DNA of 7,528 nucleotides from Halieaceae bacterium (GTDB lineage: Bacteria > Pseudomonadota > Gammaproteobacteria > Pseudomonadales > Halieaceae), in assembly GCA_003523185.1 (NCBI GenBank), contig DPGN01000039.1:1-7528 (forward strand), in the 5' to 3' direction. The position numbers and the translations under genes are program-made. The notes beneath the pieces are model-generated. The model was not told the DNA's origin, did no database searches, and saw nothing but the letters and a program-made list of their open reading frames with translations. Below are positions 1-5,889 of the stretch, in pieces (the stretch's first letter is position 1; each line of letters opens with the position of its first letter).

Positions 1-1481
1 TCAAGGTGCACGACCGGTAGGCCTGCTCGGAGTTCGGTCAGGTCCCGAATGATGGCTTGCGTATCGGTTTCTTCCGTTGTCTTGCGGCGGCGCTTTTGCG
101 CCACCCGCTGACCGAATAGCTGATCCTCGGAAACAAGTGCTGGCGCCTTGGGCGAAGTAAAGAGGGGCCGTGTTATATCAGTGACCGTGATGCCGAGAGG
201 CGCGCCACTGGCTTGAAATCTTTCCCAGCTGTCAACAGGCTCTGCTTGCAGTCCTTTTTTCGCAAGCGACTCGAGGATGATCTCTCGTCTGCCGGCACTC
301 TCAACGCTTAGTAGCACGGGTGATTCATGAGCTTTCAGCAGAGCAGTCAGCTTTCCCACGCCCGATACATTGCGGAAGTCGTCCTCGGAAGAGAAAGGCT
401 CAGGCGTGTAGGCGTCCAGCGTGAAGTGCAGTGGGGCCTCAGCCGAGTCACGGAATTCCAGCACGCAATGCTTTCCAATTGAAGCGTAGAGTTCTTCTAC
501 CGGAATAAAGCCTCTGTGAGGCTCTACCAAGGGGCGTCTCGGATCGACACCGTACTCTTGAAAGCGACGATTTACCTCATCCCAAAAGCGGTTGGCTGAG
601 CTGAAGTTGTTACCCACCATAACCACGGGTGTATCGACCGGTAGGTAGTCAAACATCGAGTGACATTCATCGAAGAACAACGGCAAGTAATATTCGGCGC
701 CTTGTGGTGCTCTTCCCTGACTGACTTCATTGAAGACACTGCATCGCTCAGGGTCGCCATCAAAACTTCGGTACCACGCGATTTTGAAACGCTCGATAGC
801 ATCGGTGTGTAGCGGGAATTCTCTAGCGGGCAGCAGGTCAATTCGCTCGAGCCGCTCCGCAGTGCGCTGGGTTTCCGGGTCGAAACTGCGAAGCGACTCA
901 ATTTCACCATCAAATAGATCAATTCGGAGTGGCTCGTCGCTACCCATCGGAAATACGTCTAAGAGTGAACCTCGGGTTGCGAACTCTCCGTGTTCGTAAA
1001 CGGTATCGACACTTCGATAGCCGTTTCGCGTCAAATTTCTCACGAACTTTTCGGCGTCCAGTGTTTCTCCCGTTTGTAGGCTAAGAACACCCGCATCGAT
1101 GAAGTGTCTCGGTGCCAGCCGGTGCATCAAGGTAGTAACCGAGACAATGACAACACCAGACTTTAGGGTAGGGAGTCGAGACAGGGCTTTCAGTCGATCG
1201 GAGACAATGTCCTCATGCGGAGAGAAATTGTCGTAAGGCAGTGTTTCCCAGTCGGGCACCAACAGTATTTCCCGTTCATCGCTGAGAAAGAACGGAAGTT
1301 CAGAGGCTAGGTTGTGCGCTGCCGCAGTTGTTGCTGTGATAACGAGAATTAGCGGCGTTGTTTTTGCCAGCTCGCTAATGGCCTCTGACTCGGCGGCACC
1401 CACGAGTGGACCGACCGCAGTTCGCTTACCTATCGCATTCGGCCAGGGCAGTGTCGATGTGATGTCGAAGAATGAAGTCAT
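1..1481 (-). CDS. mfd: Transcription-repair coupling factor Mfd, N-terminal part (cut by the left edge)
   Basis: Mfd is a cytoplasmic ATP-dependent DNA translocase. It removes RNA polymerase stalled at lesions and recruits UvrA for nucleotide excision repair. The frame reads from an ATG at 1481 down to the edge, giving 493 whole codons and no stop. E. coli Mfd has about 1148 residues, so roughly 43% is present. Recognisable pieces are the UvrB-homology module (about residues 1-340), including VPDWETLPYDNFSPHEDI at 75-92 and YEHGEFATRGSLLDVFPMGS at 162-181. The degenerate third domain follows (about 350-450). SEDQLFG at 451-457 and a basic stretch lead into the RNA-polymerase-interacting domain, whose first residues (GLPVVHL) end the window. 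The helicase/translocase motors lie outside. The UvrB-like module shows no Walker A motif, which is normal for Mfd. An AGGGAG ribosome site (1492-1487) sits 5 nt from the ATG. The gene is divergent from gap. Confidence 0.97.
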   Translation of the reverse strand, partial: MTSFFDITSTLPWPNAIGKRTAVGPLVGAAESEAISELAKTTPLILVITATTAAAHNLASELPFFLSDEREILLVPDWETLPYDNFSPHEDIVSDRLKALSRLPTLKSGVVIVSVTTLMHRLAPRHFIDAGVLSLQTGETLDAEKFVRNLTRNGYRSVDTVYEHGEFATRGSLLDVFPMGSDEPLRIDLFDGEIESLRSFDPETQRTAERLERIDLLPAREFPLHTDAIERFKIAWYRSFDGDPERCSVFNEVSQGRAPQGAEYYLPLFFDECHSMFDYLPVDTPVVMVGNNFSSANRFWDEVNRRFQEYGVDPRRPLVEPHRGFIPVEELYASIGKHCVLEFRDSAEAPLHFTLDAYTPEPFSSEDDFRNVSGVGKLTALLKAHESPVLLSVESAGRREIILESLAKKGLQAEPVDSWERFQASGAPLGITVTDITRPLFTSPKAPALVSEDQLFGQRVAQKRRRKTTEETDTQAIIRDLTELRAGLPVVHL

Positions 1482-1504
1482 TGGCTCTCCCTGAGAGGGG
1501 CGCG

Positions 1505-1510
1505 ATTCTA
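1505..1510 (-). promoter_or_regulatory. Candidate sigma-70 -10 element for mfd
   Basis: On the minus strand this reads TAGAAT, followed at once by a GC-rich discriminator (CGCGCCCC). A transcript from it would start near 1498, leaving a leader of about 17 nt that holds the AGGGAG ribosome site. No good -35 hexamer is visible at 16-18 bp spacing, which lowers confidence. A similar TAGAAT plus CGCG arrangement occurs upstream of nqrA at 3149, and this gives some support. Confidence 0.45.
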
Positions 1511-1544
1511 CTTGTCACAACAGTCGCATGCTAGGGCTGAACGG

Positions 1545-1574
1545 TTGCTGTTCACCTGCTCTCGGAGCGATAAT
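1545..1574 (+). promoter_or_regulatory. Candidate sigma-70 promoter of gap
   Basis: TTGCTG (1545-1550) and GATAAT (1569-1574) are separated by 18 bp, each close to the sigma-70 consensus. Transcription would begin near 1581, about 49 nt before the gap ATG at 1630. The reading frame of gap is open back to an ATG at 1528, but that codon lies upstream of this promoter and could not be translated from its transcript. Confidence 0.5.
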
Positions 1575-1595
1575 CCGCGAACACTCACATACTGA

Positions 1596-1611
1596 GACTC
1601 CAAAGAGAGTC
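1596..1611 (+). other. Small inverted repeat in the gap leader
   Basis: GACTC (1596-1600) and GAGTC (1607-1611) can pair around a 6-nt loop, ending 7 nt before the AGGA of the gap ribosome site (1619-1622). With only five base pairs it may be chance. It could be a weak leader hairpin or a protein half-site pair. Confidence 0.2.
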
Positions 1612-1629
1612 CGCAAGCAGGAAACGAGC

Positions 1630-3111
1630 ATGGCGCCACAGAGAAAGCGCCAGCGTCCTGATGATTATTTCGTGGATTGGAAAGAGCGCGAAGCGCTTGC
1701 CGAATCCATGATTCCGATCGTCGGCACACTGGCGCGTGAAAAGAACGTTAAGTGTTACATCTACGGAAATTCGCTAGTTAATCTCAGCGTTCTAGACATC
1801 ATGAAAACCCACCGTTGGGTTCGACAGGTGGAAGATAATGAGTTATCCGAGTTCGAAACCATCCGTGTCATTGAGTCGATGGCAAAGCTCGATTTGGGGC
1901 CCTCACATATCGACATCGGCCGTTTGTCAGTTGAGTACTTTGATAAGTATCAAGGGGACGATTTATCTCTCGATGATTTTGTTGCTGATCGCCTGTCGCA
2001 TTTGGTCGACTCAACACATCGCCCCGCGGGGCCCGTTGATGTCGTCCTTTTTGGCTTCGGCCGCATTGGTCGCCTCATGGCGCGTATTTTGGTGGCTAAA
2101 ACAGACGGTGGCGATAATCTACGGCTAAGGGCCATCGTGGTTCGAAAGGGCAGCGCTCCCGATGACTTGATGAAACGCGCAAGCCTCCTGCGAAGAGACT
2201 CGGTTCATGGTGTGTTTCAAGGCACTATTCGCGTTGATGAGGAACGCCAGTCATTTGTGGCAAATGGCAACGAGATTAAGGTTATTTATGCAAATGCACC
2301 CGAAGATGTGGATTACGAGGCCCACGGTATTAGCAACTGCCTAGTGGTCGATAACACGGGCGTCTGGCGGGACCGCGACGGACTGTCGCGGCACCTGAAG
2401 GCAAAGGGGGTCAGCAAGGTCATACTGACTGCACCGGGTAAGGGCGATATCAAAAACATTGTGGCGGGAATTAACCACAGTGAGATCGCCGAGGATGACA
2501 CTGTCCTGTCCGCGGCTTCATGTACCACTAACGCGATCGTGCCGCCGTTAAAGGTTATTCAGGATACCTTTGGTATTGAATCTGGCCACGTTGAGACGGT
2601 ACACGCATTTACCAATGACCAGAATCTTATCGATAACTACCACAAGGCAGATCGCAGAGGCCGAAGTGCGCCGCTAAATCTTGTATTGACCGAAACTGGC
2701 GCAGCAAAGGCTGTAGCCAAAGTATTGCCGGAGTTGACAGGCAAGTTAACGGGGAACGCTATTCGTGTGCCCACACCCAACGTGTCTATGGCTATTCTAA
2801 ATGTGACCTTAGGAAGAGACACGTCTAAGGACGAACTGAACGAATTCATGCGTCAGGTCGCGCTTCACAGTCCGTACAGAAAACAAATCGATTTCTCTAA
2901 TTCGCCCGAGGTGGTATCGACCGATTTTGTGGGCTCACGCGCTGCCTGTGTGTTTGATGCGCAGGCCACCATTGTGAATGGCCGGCACGCTGTTTTGTAC
3001 CTTTGGTACGACAACGAATACGGCTACAGCTGCCAGGTTTATCGGGTTTTGGAGAAGATGGCAGGGATAAAATATCTCACCTATCCTCCTACAGATACCG
3101 GTGGTCTCTGA
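1630..3111 (+). CDS. gap: Glyceraldehyde-3-phosphate dehydrogenase, long form with N-terminal extension, probably NADP-capable
   Basis: The enzyme interconverts glyceraldehyde-3-phosphate and 1,3-bisphosphoglycerate in the cytoplasm. The product is 493 residues against about 335 for classical GAPDH. The first ~130 residues (including MIPIVG at 27-32 and YIYGNSLVN at 43-51) form the extension typical of the long proteobacterial form. A Rossmann fold follows, with GFGRIGR at 142-148. The catalytic cysteine is C298 in SAASCTTN and the catalytic histidine is H325 in HAFTNDQ. WYDNEYGYS at 459-467 is the C-terminal signature. The acidic residue that ends beta-strand 2 in NAD-specific enzymes is replaced by V171, with R172-K173 next. 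The S-loop Leu-Pro pair is N336-Y337. Both changes suggest NADP(H) use, which is inference. I chose ATG 1630 over the in-frame ATG 1528. It has an AGGAAA ribosome site 5 nt upstream, and the 34 extra codons overlap the likely promoter and look non-conserved. No clear terminator follows. Confidence 0.95.
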   Translation: MAPQRKRQRPDDYFVDWKEREALAESMIPIVGTLAREKNVKCYIYGNSLVNLSVLDIMKTHRWVRQVEDNELSEFETIRVIESMAKLDLGPSHIDIGRLSVEYFDKYQGDDLSLDDFVADRLSHLVDSTHRPAGPVDVVLFGFGRIGRLMARILVAKTDGGDNLRLRAIVVRKGSAPDDLMKRASLLRRDSVHGVFQGTIRVDEERQSFVANGNEIKVIYANAPEDVDYEAHGISNCLVVDNTGVWRDRDGLSRHLKAKGVSKVILTAPGKGDIKNIVAGINHSEIAEDDTVLSAASCTTNAIVPPLKVIQDTFGIESGHVETVHAFTNDQNLIDNYHKADRRGRSAPLNLVLTETGAAKAVAKVLPELTGKLTGNAIRVPTPNVSMAILNVTLGRDTSKDELNEFMRQVALHSPYRKQIDFSNSPEVVSTDFVGSRAACVFDAQATIVNGRHAVLYLWYDNEYGYSCQVYRVLEKMAGIKYLTYPPTDTGGL

Positions 3112-3148
3112 TTTGCAGAGAATTGTGGTAACTCGGCGTCAGCTTCGC

Positions 3149-3154
3149 TAGAAT
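3149..3154 (+). promoter_or_regulatory. Candidate -10 element of the nqr operon promoter
   Basis: TAGAAT is followed by a GC-rich discriminator (TCGCGGCGCC), much like the candidate mfd promoter in this window. The best -35-like hexamer is TTGTGG at 3123-3128, but its 20-bp spacing is too long, so this may be a weak or activator-dependent promoter. Transcription would start near 3161 and give nqrA a leader of about 180 nt. Since no terminator is visible after gap, some read-through from gap into nqr is also possible. Confidence 0.4.
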
Positions 3155-3182
3155 TCGCGGCGCCGGATCGTTAGATAAATGA

Positions 3183-3195
3183 GCTGAAAATCAGC
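3183..3195 (+). repeat. Leader hairpin 1 (GCTGA-AAA-TCAGC)
   Basis: A perfect 5-bp inverted repeat with a three-base AAA loop. The sequence GCTGA recurs at 3276-3280, so TCAGC (3191-3195) could pair with either copy. The second copy lies inside the closing strand of the three-way junction, adding another possible competing pairing. Confidence 0.35.
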
Positions 3196-3207
3196 CACCG
3201 GCAAACC

Positions 3208-3285
3208 TGTAGTTCACTTCACTGGGGGGAGTGGCCACGCTCACATCAGACATAGTCTGAGAGACTTCAGTGCAAGCTGACTACA
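3208..3285 (+). other. Predicted three-way-junction fold in the nqrA leader
   Basis: The closing stem pairs TGTAGT (3208-3213) with ACTACA (3280-3285). After a 3x3 internal loop it continues as CTTCACTG (3217-3224) with CAGTGCAAG (3268-3276), where C3273 bulges, giving 14 base pairs in all. Two hairpins lie inside. One is GAGTG-GCCA-CGCTC (3229-3242, one T-G wobble). The other is TCAGAC-ATA-GTCTGA (3246-3260). The joining segments are GGGG, ACA and GAGACTT. The last hairpin can also shift to AGTCT-GAG-AGACT (3254-3266). The nesting of several complementary segments is unlikely in unstructured spacer, but I have no folding energy or covariation. Confidence 0.4.
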
Positions 3286-3298
3286 CGACAGCTAGCAC
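3270..3298 (+). other. Competing hairpin that would break the junction's closing stem
   Basis: GTGC (3270-3273) pairs with GCAC (3295-3298), and AGCTG (3275-3279) pairs with CAGCT (3289-3293). A single A-A mismatch separates the two helices, and the apical loop is 9 nt. The 5' arm consists of bases also used by the closing stem of the three-way junction, so the two structures cannot coexist. Confidence 0.4.
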
Positions 3299-3317
3299 AG
3301 GCGCGTGCGCGCGTTTT
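3299..3317 (+). terminator. Weak terminator- or attenuator-like stem before nqrA
   Basis: CGCG (3302-3305) and CGCG (3310-3313) enclose a TGCG loop and are followed by TTTT (3314-3317). A3299, G3300 and G3301 could extend the stem against the first T residues. The short stem and only four T make this a poor intrinsic terminator. It lies 22 nt before the nqrA ATG, so it could act only as an attenuator of the operon, or it may have no function. Confidence 0.2.
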
Positions 3318-3339
3318 GCGAACGTAGATAGGGACAGGC

Positions 3340-4686
3340 ATGATTAAAATTCGCCGCGGATTGGATATTCCACTGGCAGGAGCTCCTGAGCAAACGATTG
3401 CTCGAGAATTCTCACCCCGCCATGTAGCGCTCGTAGGAGCGGACTACGTTGGCATGAAACCCACAATGGCGGTTACCGAGGGCGATACGGTTGCCAAAGG
3501 CCAGGTCATTTTTACTGATAAGAAATGTGAAGGCGTTGTATACACAGCACCCGCGTCAGGTCACGTGTCTGCGATCAATCGTGGCGCACGCCGTGTGTTT
3601 CAGTCTCTGGTTATCGAAATTGATGATGGCGTTGAGGCACGCAACTGGGGCGGTTCAAGCGTTGAAGAAGCGGCACAGCTGAGCGCTGACGACACTAAAG
3701 ATCGCCTGATTGACTCAGGTGAGTGGACAGCGATTCGGGTAAGGCCCTTCAACAAGGTGGCTGATCCGGCAACAAGTCCAAGCGGCCTGTTTATTACAGC
3801 GATTGATACTCGTCCTCACGCGGTAAATCCCGAAATTGTGATTGCCGAGCAACGCGAGGCGTTTGAGTTGGGCCAGACGCTTCTGGCAAATATGGTTGAC
3901 TGCACCGTCTACGTTTGTGTTGCACCGGGAAGCAGTGCACCCGTTTCTGCGCACGCTCAAGTGCAAAGCGCCGCGTTTGACGGACCTCATCCCGCAGGGC
4001 TGGCGGGTACACACGTTCACTTCCTTCAGGGAGCTTCCCTCAACAAGTTGGCGTGGACGGTTGATTATCAGGATGTGATTGCGATCGGACGACTCTTCCT
4101 TGATGGTGAGGTGTACAGTGATCGTGTGGTTTCTGTCTCAGGACCTGCAGCAGAGACACCACAGATTGTTCGCACCCGCCGTGGGGTCGATATCGAGGCG
4201 CTGGTCGCTGGTAACCAGGCAGCCGGAGAAAACCGACTCATCAGTGGCTCAGTACTTGGTGGTCGACGGGTTCAAGCGCACTCTGCCTACCTCGGTCGGT
4301 TTCATAATCAAGTGGCTGTCCTTGCAGAAGGCAGAGACAGGGTCTTCATGGGTTGGCTTGCTCCAGGCACTAAAAAACATTCAGCGATGGGCATATACCT
4401 CAGTAGTTTATTTGGTCGTAAGCCACTCGAAATGACGACCACAACAAACGGTTCAGAGCGCGCGATGGTGCCAGTGGGTGCCTACGAACGCGTCATGCCG
4501 TTGGATATTTTGCCCACACAGTTGCTACGAGCGCTGTTAGTGGGCGACACAGAGACTGCTCAGGCCCTAGGTTGTCTTGAATTAGATGAAGAAGATTTAG
4601 CGCTTTGTACTTATGTGTGCCCTGGCAAATATGAGTACGGACCGGTGTTGCGTGACAACTTGGCACGCATTGAGAAGGAGGGATAA
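3340..4686 (+). CDS. nqrA: Na+-translocating NADH:quinone oxidoreductase subunit A
   Basis: NqrA is the peripheral, cytoplasm-facing subunit of the six-subunit Na+-NQR and contributes to quinone and inhibitor binding next to NqrB. The product is 448 residues, the usual family length. It opens with the family start (MIKIRRGLDIPLAGAPEQ). It carries GPHPAGLAGTHVHFL at 215-229, a hallmark of NqrA. The C-terminal family block spans about 403-448, with LELDEEDL at 413-420, CPGKYEYGP at 427-435 and the ending RIEKEG. No transmembrane segment or Fe-S cluster motif is evident, as expected. The ATG at 3340 has AGGGA at 3330-3334, 5 nt upstream. It is the first gene of the operon, and the final codons (KEG) also encode the AAGGAGG ribosome site of nqrB. 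Expression may depend on the structured leader just upstream. Confidence 0.97.
   Translation: MIKIRRGLDIPLAGAPEQTIAREFSPRHVALVGADYVGMKPTMAVTEGDTVAKGQVIFTDKKCEGVVYTAPASGHVSAINRGARRVFQSLVIEIDDGVEARNWGGSSVEEAAQLSADDTKDRLIDSGEWTAIRVRPFNKVADPATSPSGLFITAIDTRPHAVNPEIVIAEQREAFELGQTLLANMVDCTVYVCVAPGSSAPVSAHAQVQSAAFDGPHPAGLAGTHVHFLQGASLNKLAWTVDYQDVIAIGRLFLDGEVYSDRVVSVSGPAAETPQIVRTRRGVDIEALVAGNQAAGENRLISGSVLGGRRVQAHSAYLGRFHNQVAVLAEGRDRVFMGWLAPGTKKHSAMGIYLSSLFGRKPLEMTTTTNGSERAMVPVGAYERVMPLDILPTQLLRALLVGDTETAQALGCLELDEEDLALCTYVCPGKYEYGPVLRDNLARIEKEG
4675..4681 (+). promoter_or_regulatory. Strong ribosome binding site of nqrB inside nqrA
   Basis: AAGGAGG lies in the last codons of nqrA, 8 nt before the GTG at 4690. 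It is a near-perfect anti-16S match, and it decides the non-ATG start of nqrB. It implies translational coupling with nqrA. Confidence 0.8.
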
Positions 4687-4689
4687 GTC

Positions 4690-5889
4690 GTGGGATTACG
4701 CAGTACCTTAGATAATCTCGAACCCCATTTTAAGGCGGGTGGTAAGTACGAATCGTGGTATGCGCTTTACGAAGCGGTCGACACGATTTTTTACAGCCCC
4801 TCAAGCGTCACCAAGTCATCTGCGCACGTTCGCGACGGTATTGATCTAAAGCGCATCATGATCACGGTGTGGTTCTGCACTTTCCCAGCCATGTTCTATG
4901 GCATGTACAACATCGGTTACCAGGCCAATGAAGTGATTGCTGCCGGTGGTTATTCGCTTGAAGGCTGGCGCGGTGCAATCGTCGCGAGCCTGGGCGGTTT
5001 CGATCCAAATAGCTTGTGGGACAATTTCCTTTACGGAGCGGTCCACTTCCTTCCGCTGTATGCCATCACGTTCATTGTCGGTGGTTTTTGGGAAGTCTTG
5101 TTCGCGATGAAGCGCGGGCATGAGATCAATGAGGGTTTCTTCGTAACGTCCGTTCTCTTCACGCTGACGTTGCCACCCGACTTGCCGCTTTGGCAGGCGG
5201 CGATGGGTATTTCGTTTGGCATTGTTGTTGCGAAAGAGGTGTTCGGCGGCACGGGTAAAAACTTCCTTAACCCAGCATTGACGGGTCGTGCGTTTCTTTA
5301 CTTCGCGTATCCAGCGCAGTTGTCTGGTGACACTGTGTGGACGGCAGTTGATGGTTATTCCGGTGCGACGGCGCTCAGCGTTGTAGCAACCGATGGTATG
5401 GCTGGCTTGACCACTGCTTACACCTGGTGGGATGCCTTCGTAGGCGCGATGCCAGGGTCTATTGGCGAGACCTCTACGCTGGCTATTATGGTCGGTGGCG
5501 GTGTCCTGCTAATTATGGGTATCGCGTCATGGCGCGTCGTCGCTGGCTGCTTCGCCGGTATGATTGCATTCTCACTGCTGCTCAATGCGATTGGCTCAGA
5601 CAGCAATCCAATGTTTGCCATGCCATGGTACTGGCACATGGTCATTGGAAGCTTCGCATTCGGTGCGTTCTTCATGGCCACTGACCCTGTATCTGCTGCC
5701 ATGACCAACAGCGGGCGATGGGCTTACGGCGCATTGATTGGCGTCATGTGTGTGTTGATCCGTGTTGTTAACCCTGCATTCCCTGAGGGCATGATGCTCG
5801 CCATCCTGTTCGCGAATCTGTTTGCTCCGCTGTTCGATAACTTCGCGGTGCAAGCCAATATTAAAAGGAGACTAGCTCGTGTCAGCTAA
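4690..5889 (+). CDS. nqrB: Na+-translocating NADH:quinone oxidoreductase subunit B
   Basis: NqrB is the large integral membrane subunit. It carries a covalent FMN and riboflavin, and takes part in Na+ translocation and quinone reduction. It is 399 residues against about 415 in Vibrio cholerae. The missing residues fall mostly in the variable loops before residue 115 and after the flavin site. The FMN-bearing threonine is T227 in DGYSGATALS (Thr236 in V. cholerae, as I recall). Conserved blocks include GGFWEVLF at 131-138, KRGHEINEGFFVTS at 141-154, KEVFGGTGKNFLNPALTGRA at 182-201 and MATDPVSAAMTNSG at 329-342. Multiple hydrophobic helices run from about 55 to 385. The start is GTG, 3 nt after the nqrA stop, supported by the AAGGAGG site and the family start MGLR. 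FMN attachment needs the flavin transferase ApbE, which is not in this window. The 3' end overlaps nqrC by 11 nt. Confidence 0.97.
   Translation: MGLRSTLDNLEPHFKAGGKYESWYALYEAVDTIFYSPSSVTKSSAHVRDGIDLKRIMITVWFCTFPAMFYGMYNIGYQANEVIAAGGYSLEGWRGAIVASLGGFDPNSLWDNFLYGAVHFLPLYAITFIVGGFWEVLFAMKRGHEINEGFFVTSVLFTLTLPPDLPLWQAAMGISFGIVVAKEVFGGTGKNFLNPALTGRAFLYFAYPAQLSGDTVWTAVDGYSGATALSVVATDGMAGLTTAYTWWDAFVGAMPGSIGETSTLAIMVGGGVLLIMGIASWRVVAGCFAGMIAFSLLLNAIGSDSNPMFAMPWYWHMVIGSFAFGAFFMATDPVSAAMTNSGRWAYGALIGVMCVLIRVVNPAFPEGMMLAILFANLFAPLFDNFAVQANIKRRLARVS
5866..5870 (+). promoter_or_regulatory. Ribosome binding site of nqrC inside nqrB
   Basis: AGGAG within the last codons of nqrB stands 8 nt before the GTG at 5879. 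It fixes the start of nqrC within nqrB and supports coupled translation of the overlapping genes. Confidence 0.7.

Larger units (their letters stand above)
3161..3339 (+). ncRNA. Predicted structured 5' leader RNA of the nqr operon (possible cis-regulatory element)
   Basis: This is the non-coding stretch between the likely nqr transcription start and the nqrA ATG. I see no translatable leader peptide: the ATG at 3179 meets a stop after two codons. It is rich in inverted repeats that fit one another. There is a 5-bp hairpin with an AAA loop (3183-3195), a three-way junction (3208-3285), an overlapping 9-bp competing hairpin (3270-3298), and a GC stem followed by four T (3299-3317). The nqrA ribosome site (AGGGA, 3330-3334) comes last. 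The overlap of the junction's closing strand with the competing hairpin is what an RNA switch would need. Ligand and mechanism are unknown. I recall that structured RNAs have been reported upstream of nqrA in other marine gammaproteobacteria, but I cannot tell whether this one matches. Pairings were found by eye. Confidence 0.4.

Noticed and set aside
572..922. Minus-strand open frame of 116 residues inside mfd
   Set aside because: It is out of frame with mfd and has no family resemblance, while the mfd frame is convincingly conserved over the same bases.
730..1494. Plus-strand open frames at 730-999 and 1312-1494 opposite mfd
   Set aside because: They are serine/arginine- or alanine-rich shadow translations of the mfd coding strand, with no independent ribosome site of note.
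1512..1520. TTGTCACAA dyad beside the mfd -10 element as an operator
   Set aside because: Arms of only 4 bp around one base are common by chance, and it matches no repressor site I can name with confidence.
1549..1583. TGTTC...GAACA inverted repeat spanning the gap -10 region
   Set aside because: Five-base arms separated by 25 nt are weak evidence, and no second copy is seen nearby.
3112..3166. Intrinsic terminator for gap
   Set aside because: The only GC dyad (CGGCGCCG, 3158-3165) has no loop and no following T-run, so I see no real terminator.
3179..3187. Leader peptide at ATG 3179
   Set aside because: It reads ATG AGC TGA, two codons only, with no ribosome site upstream.
3161..3339. FMN riboswitch upstream of the flavoprotein operon
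   Set aside because: The multi-stem FMN aptamer and its conserved loop sequences are not recognisable here, and the visible junction has only three arms.
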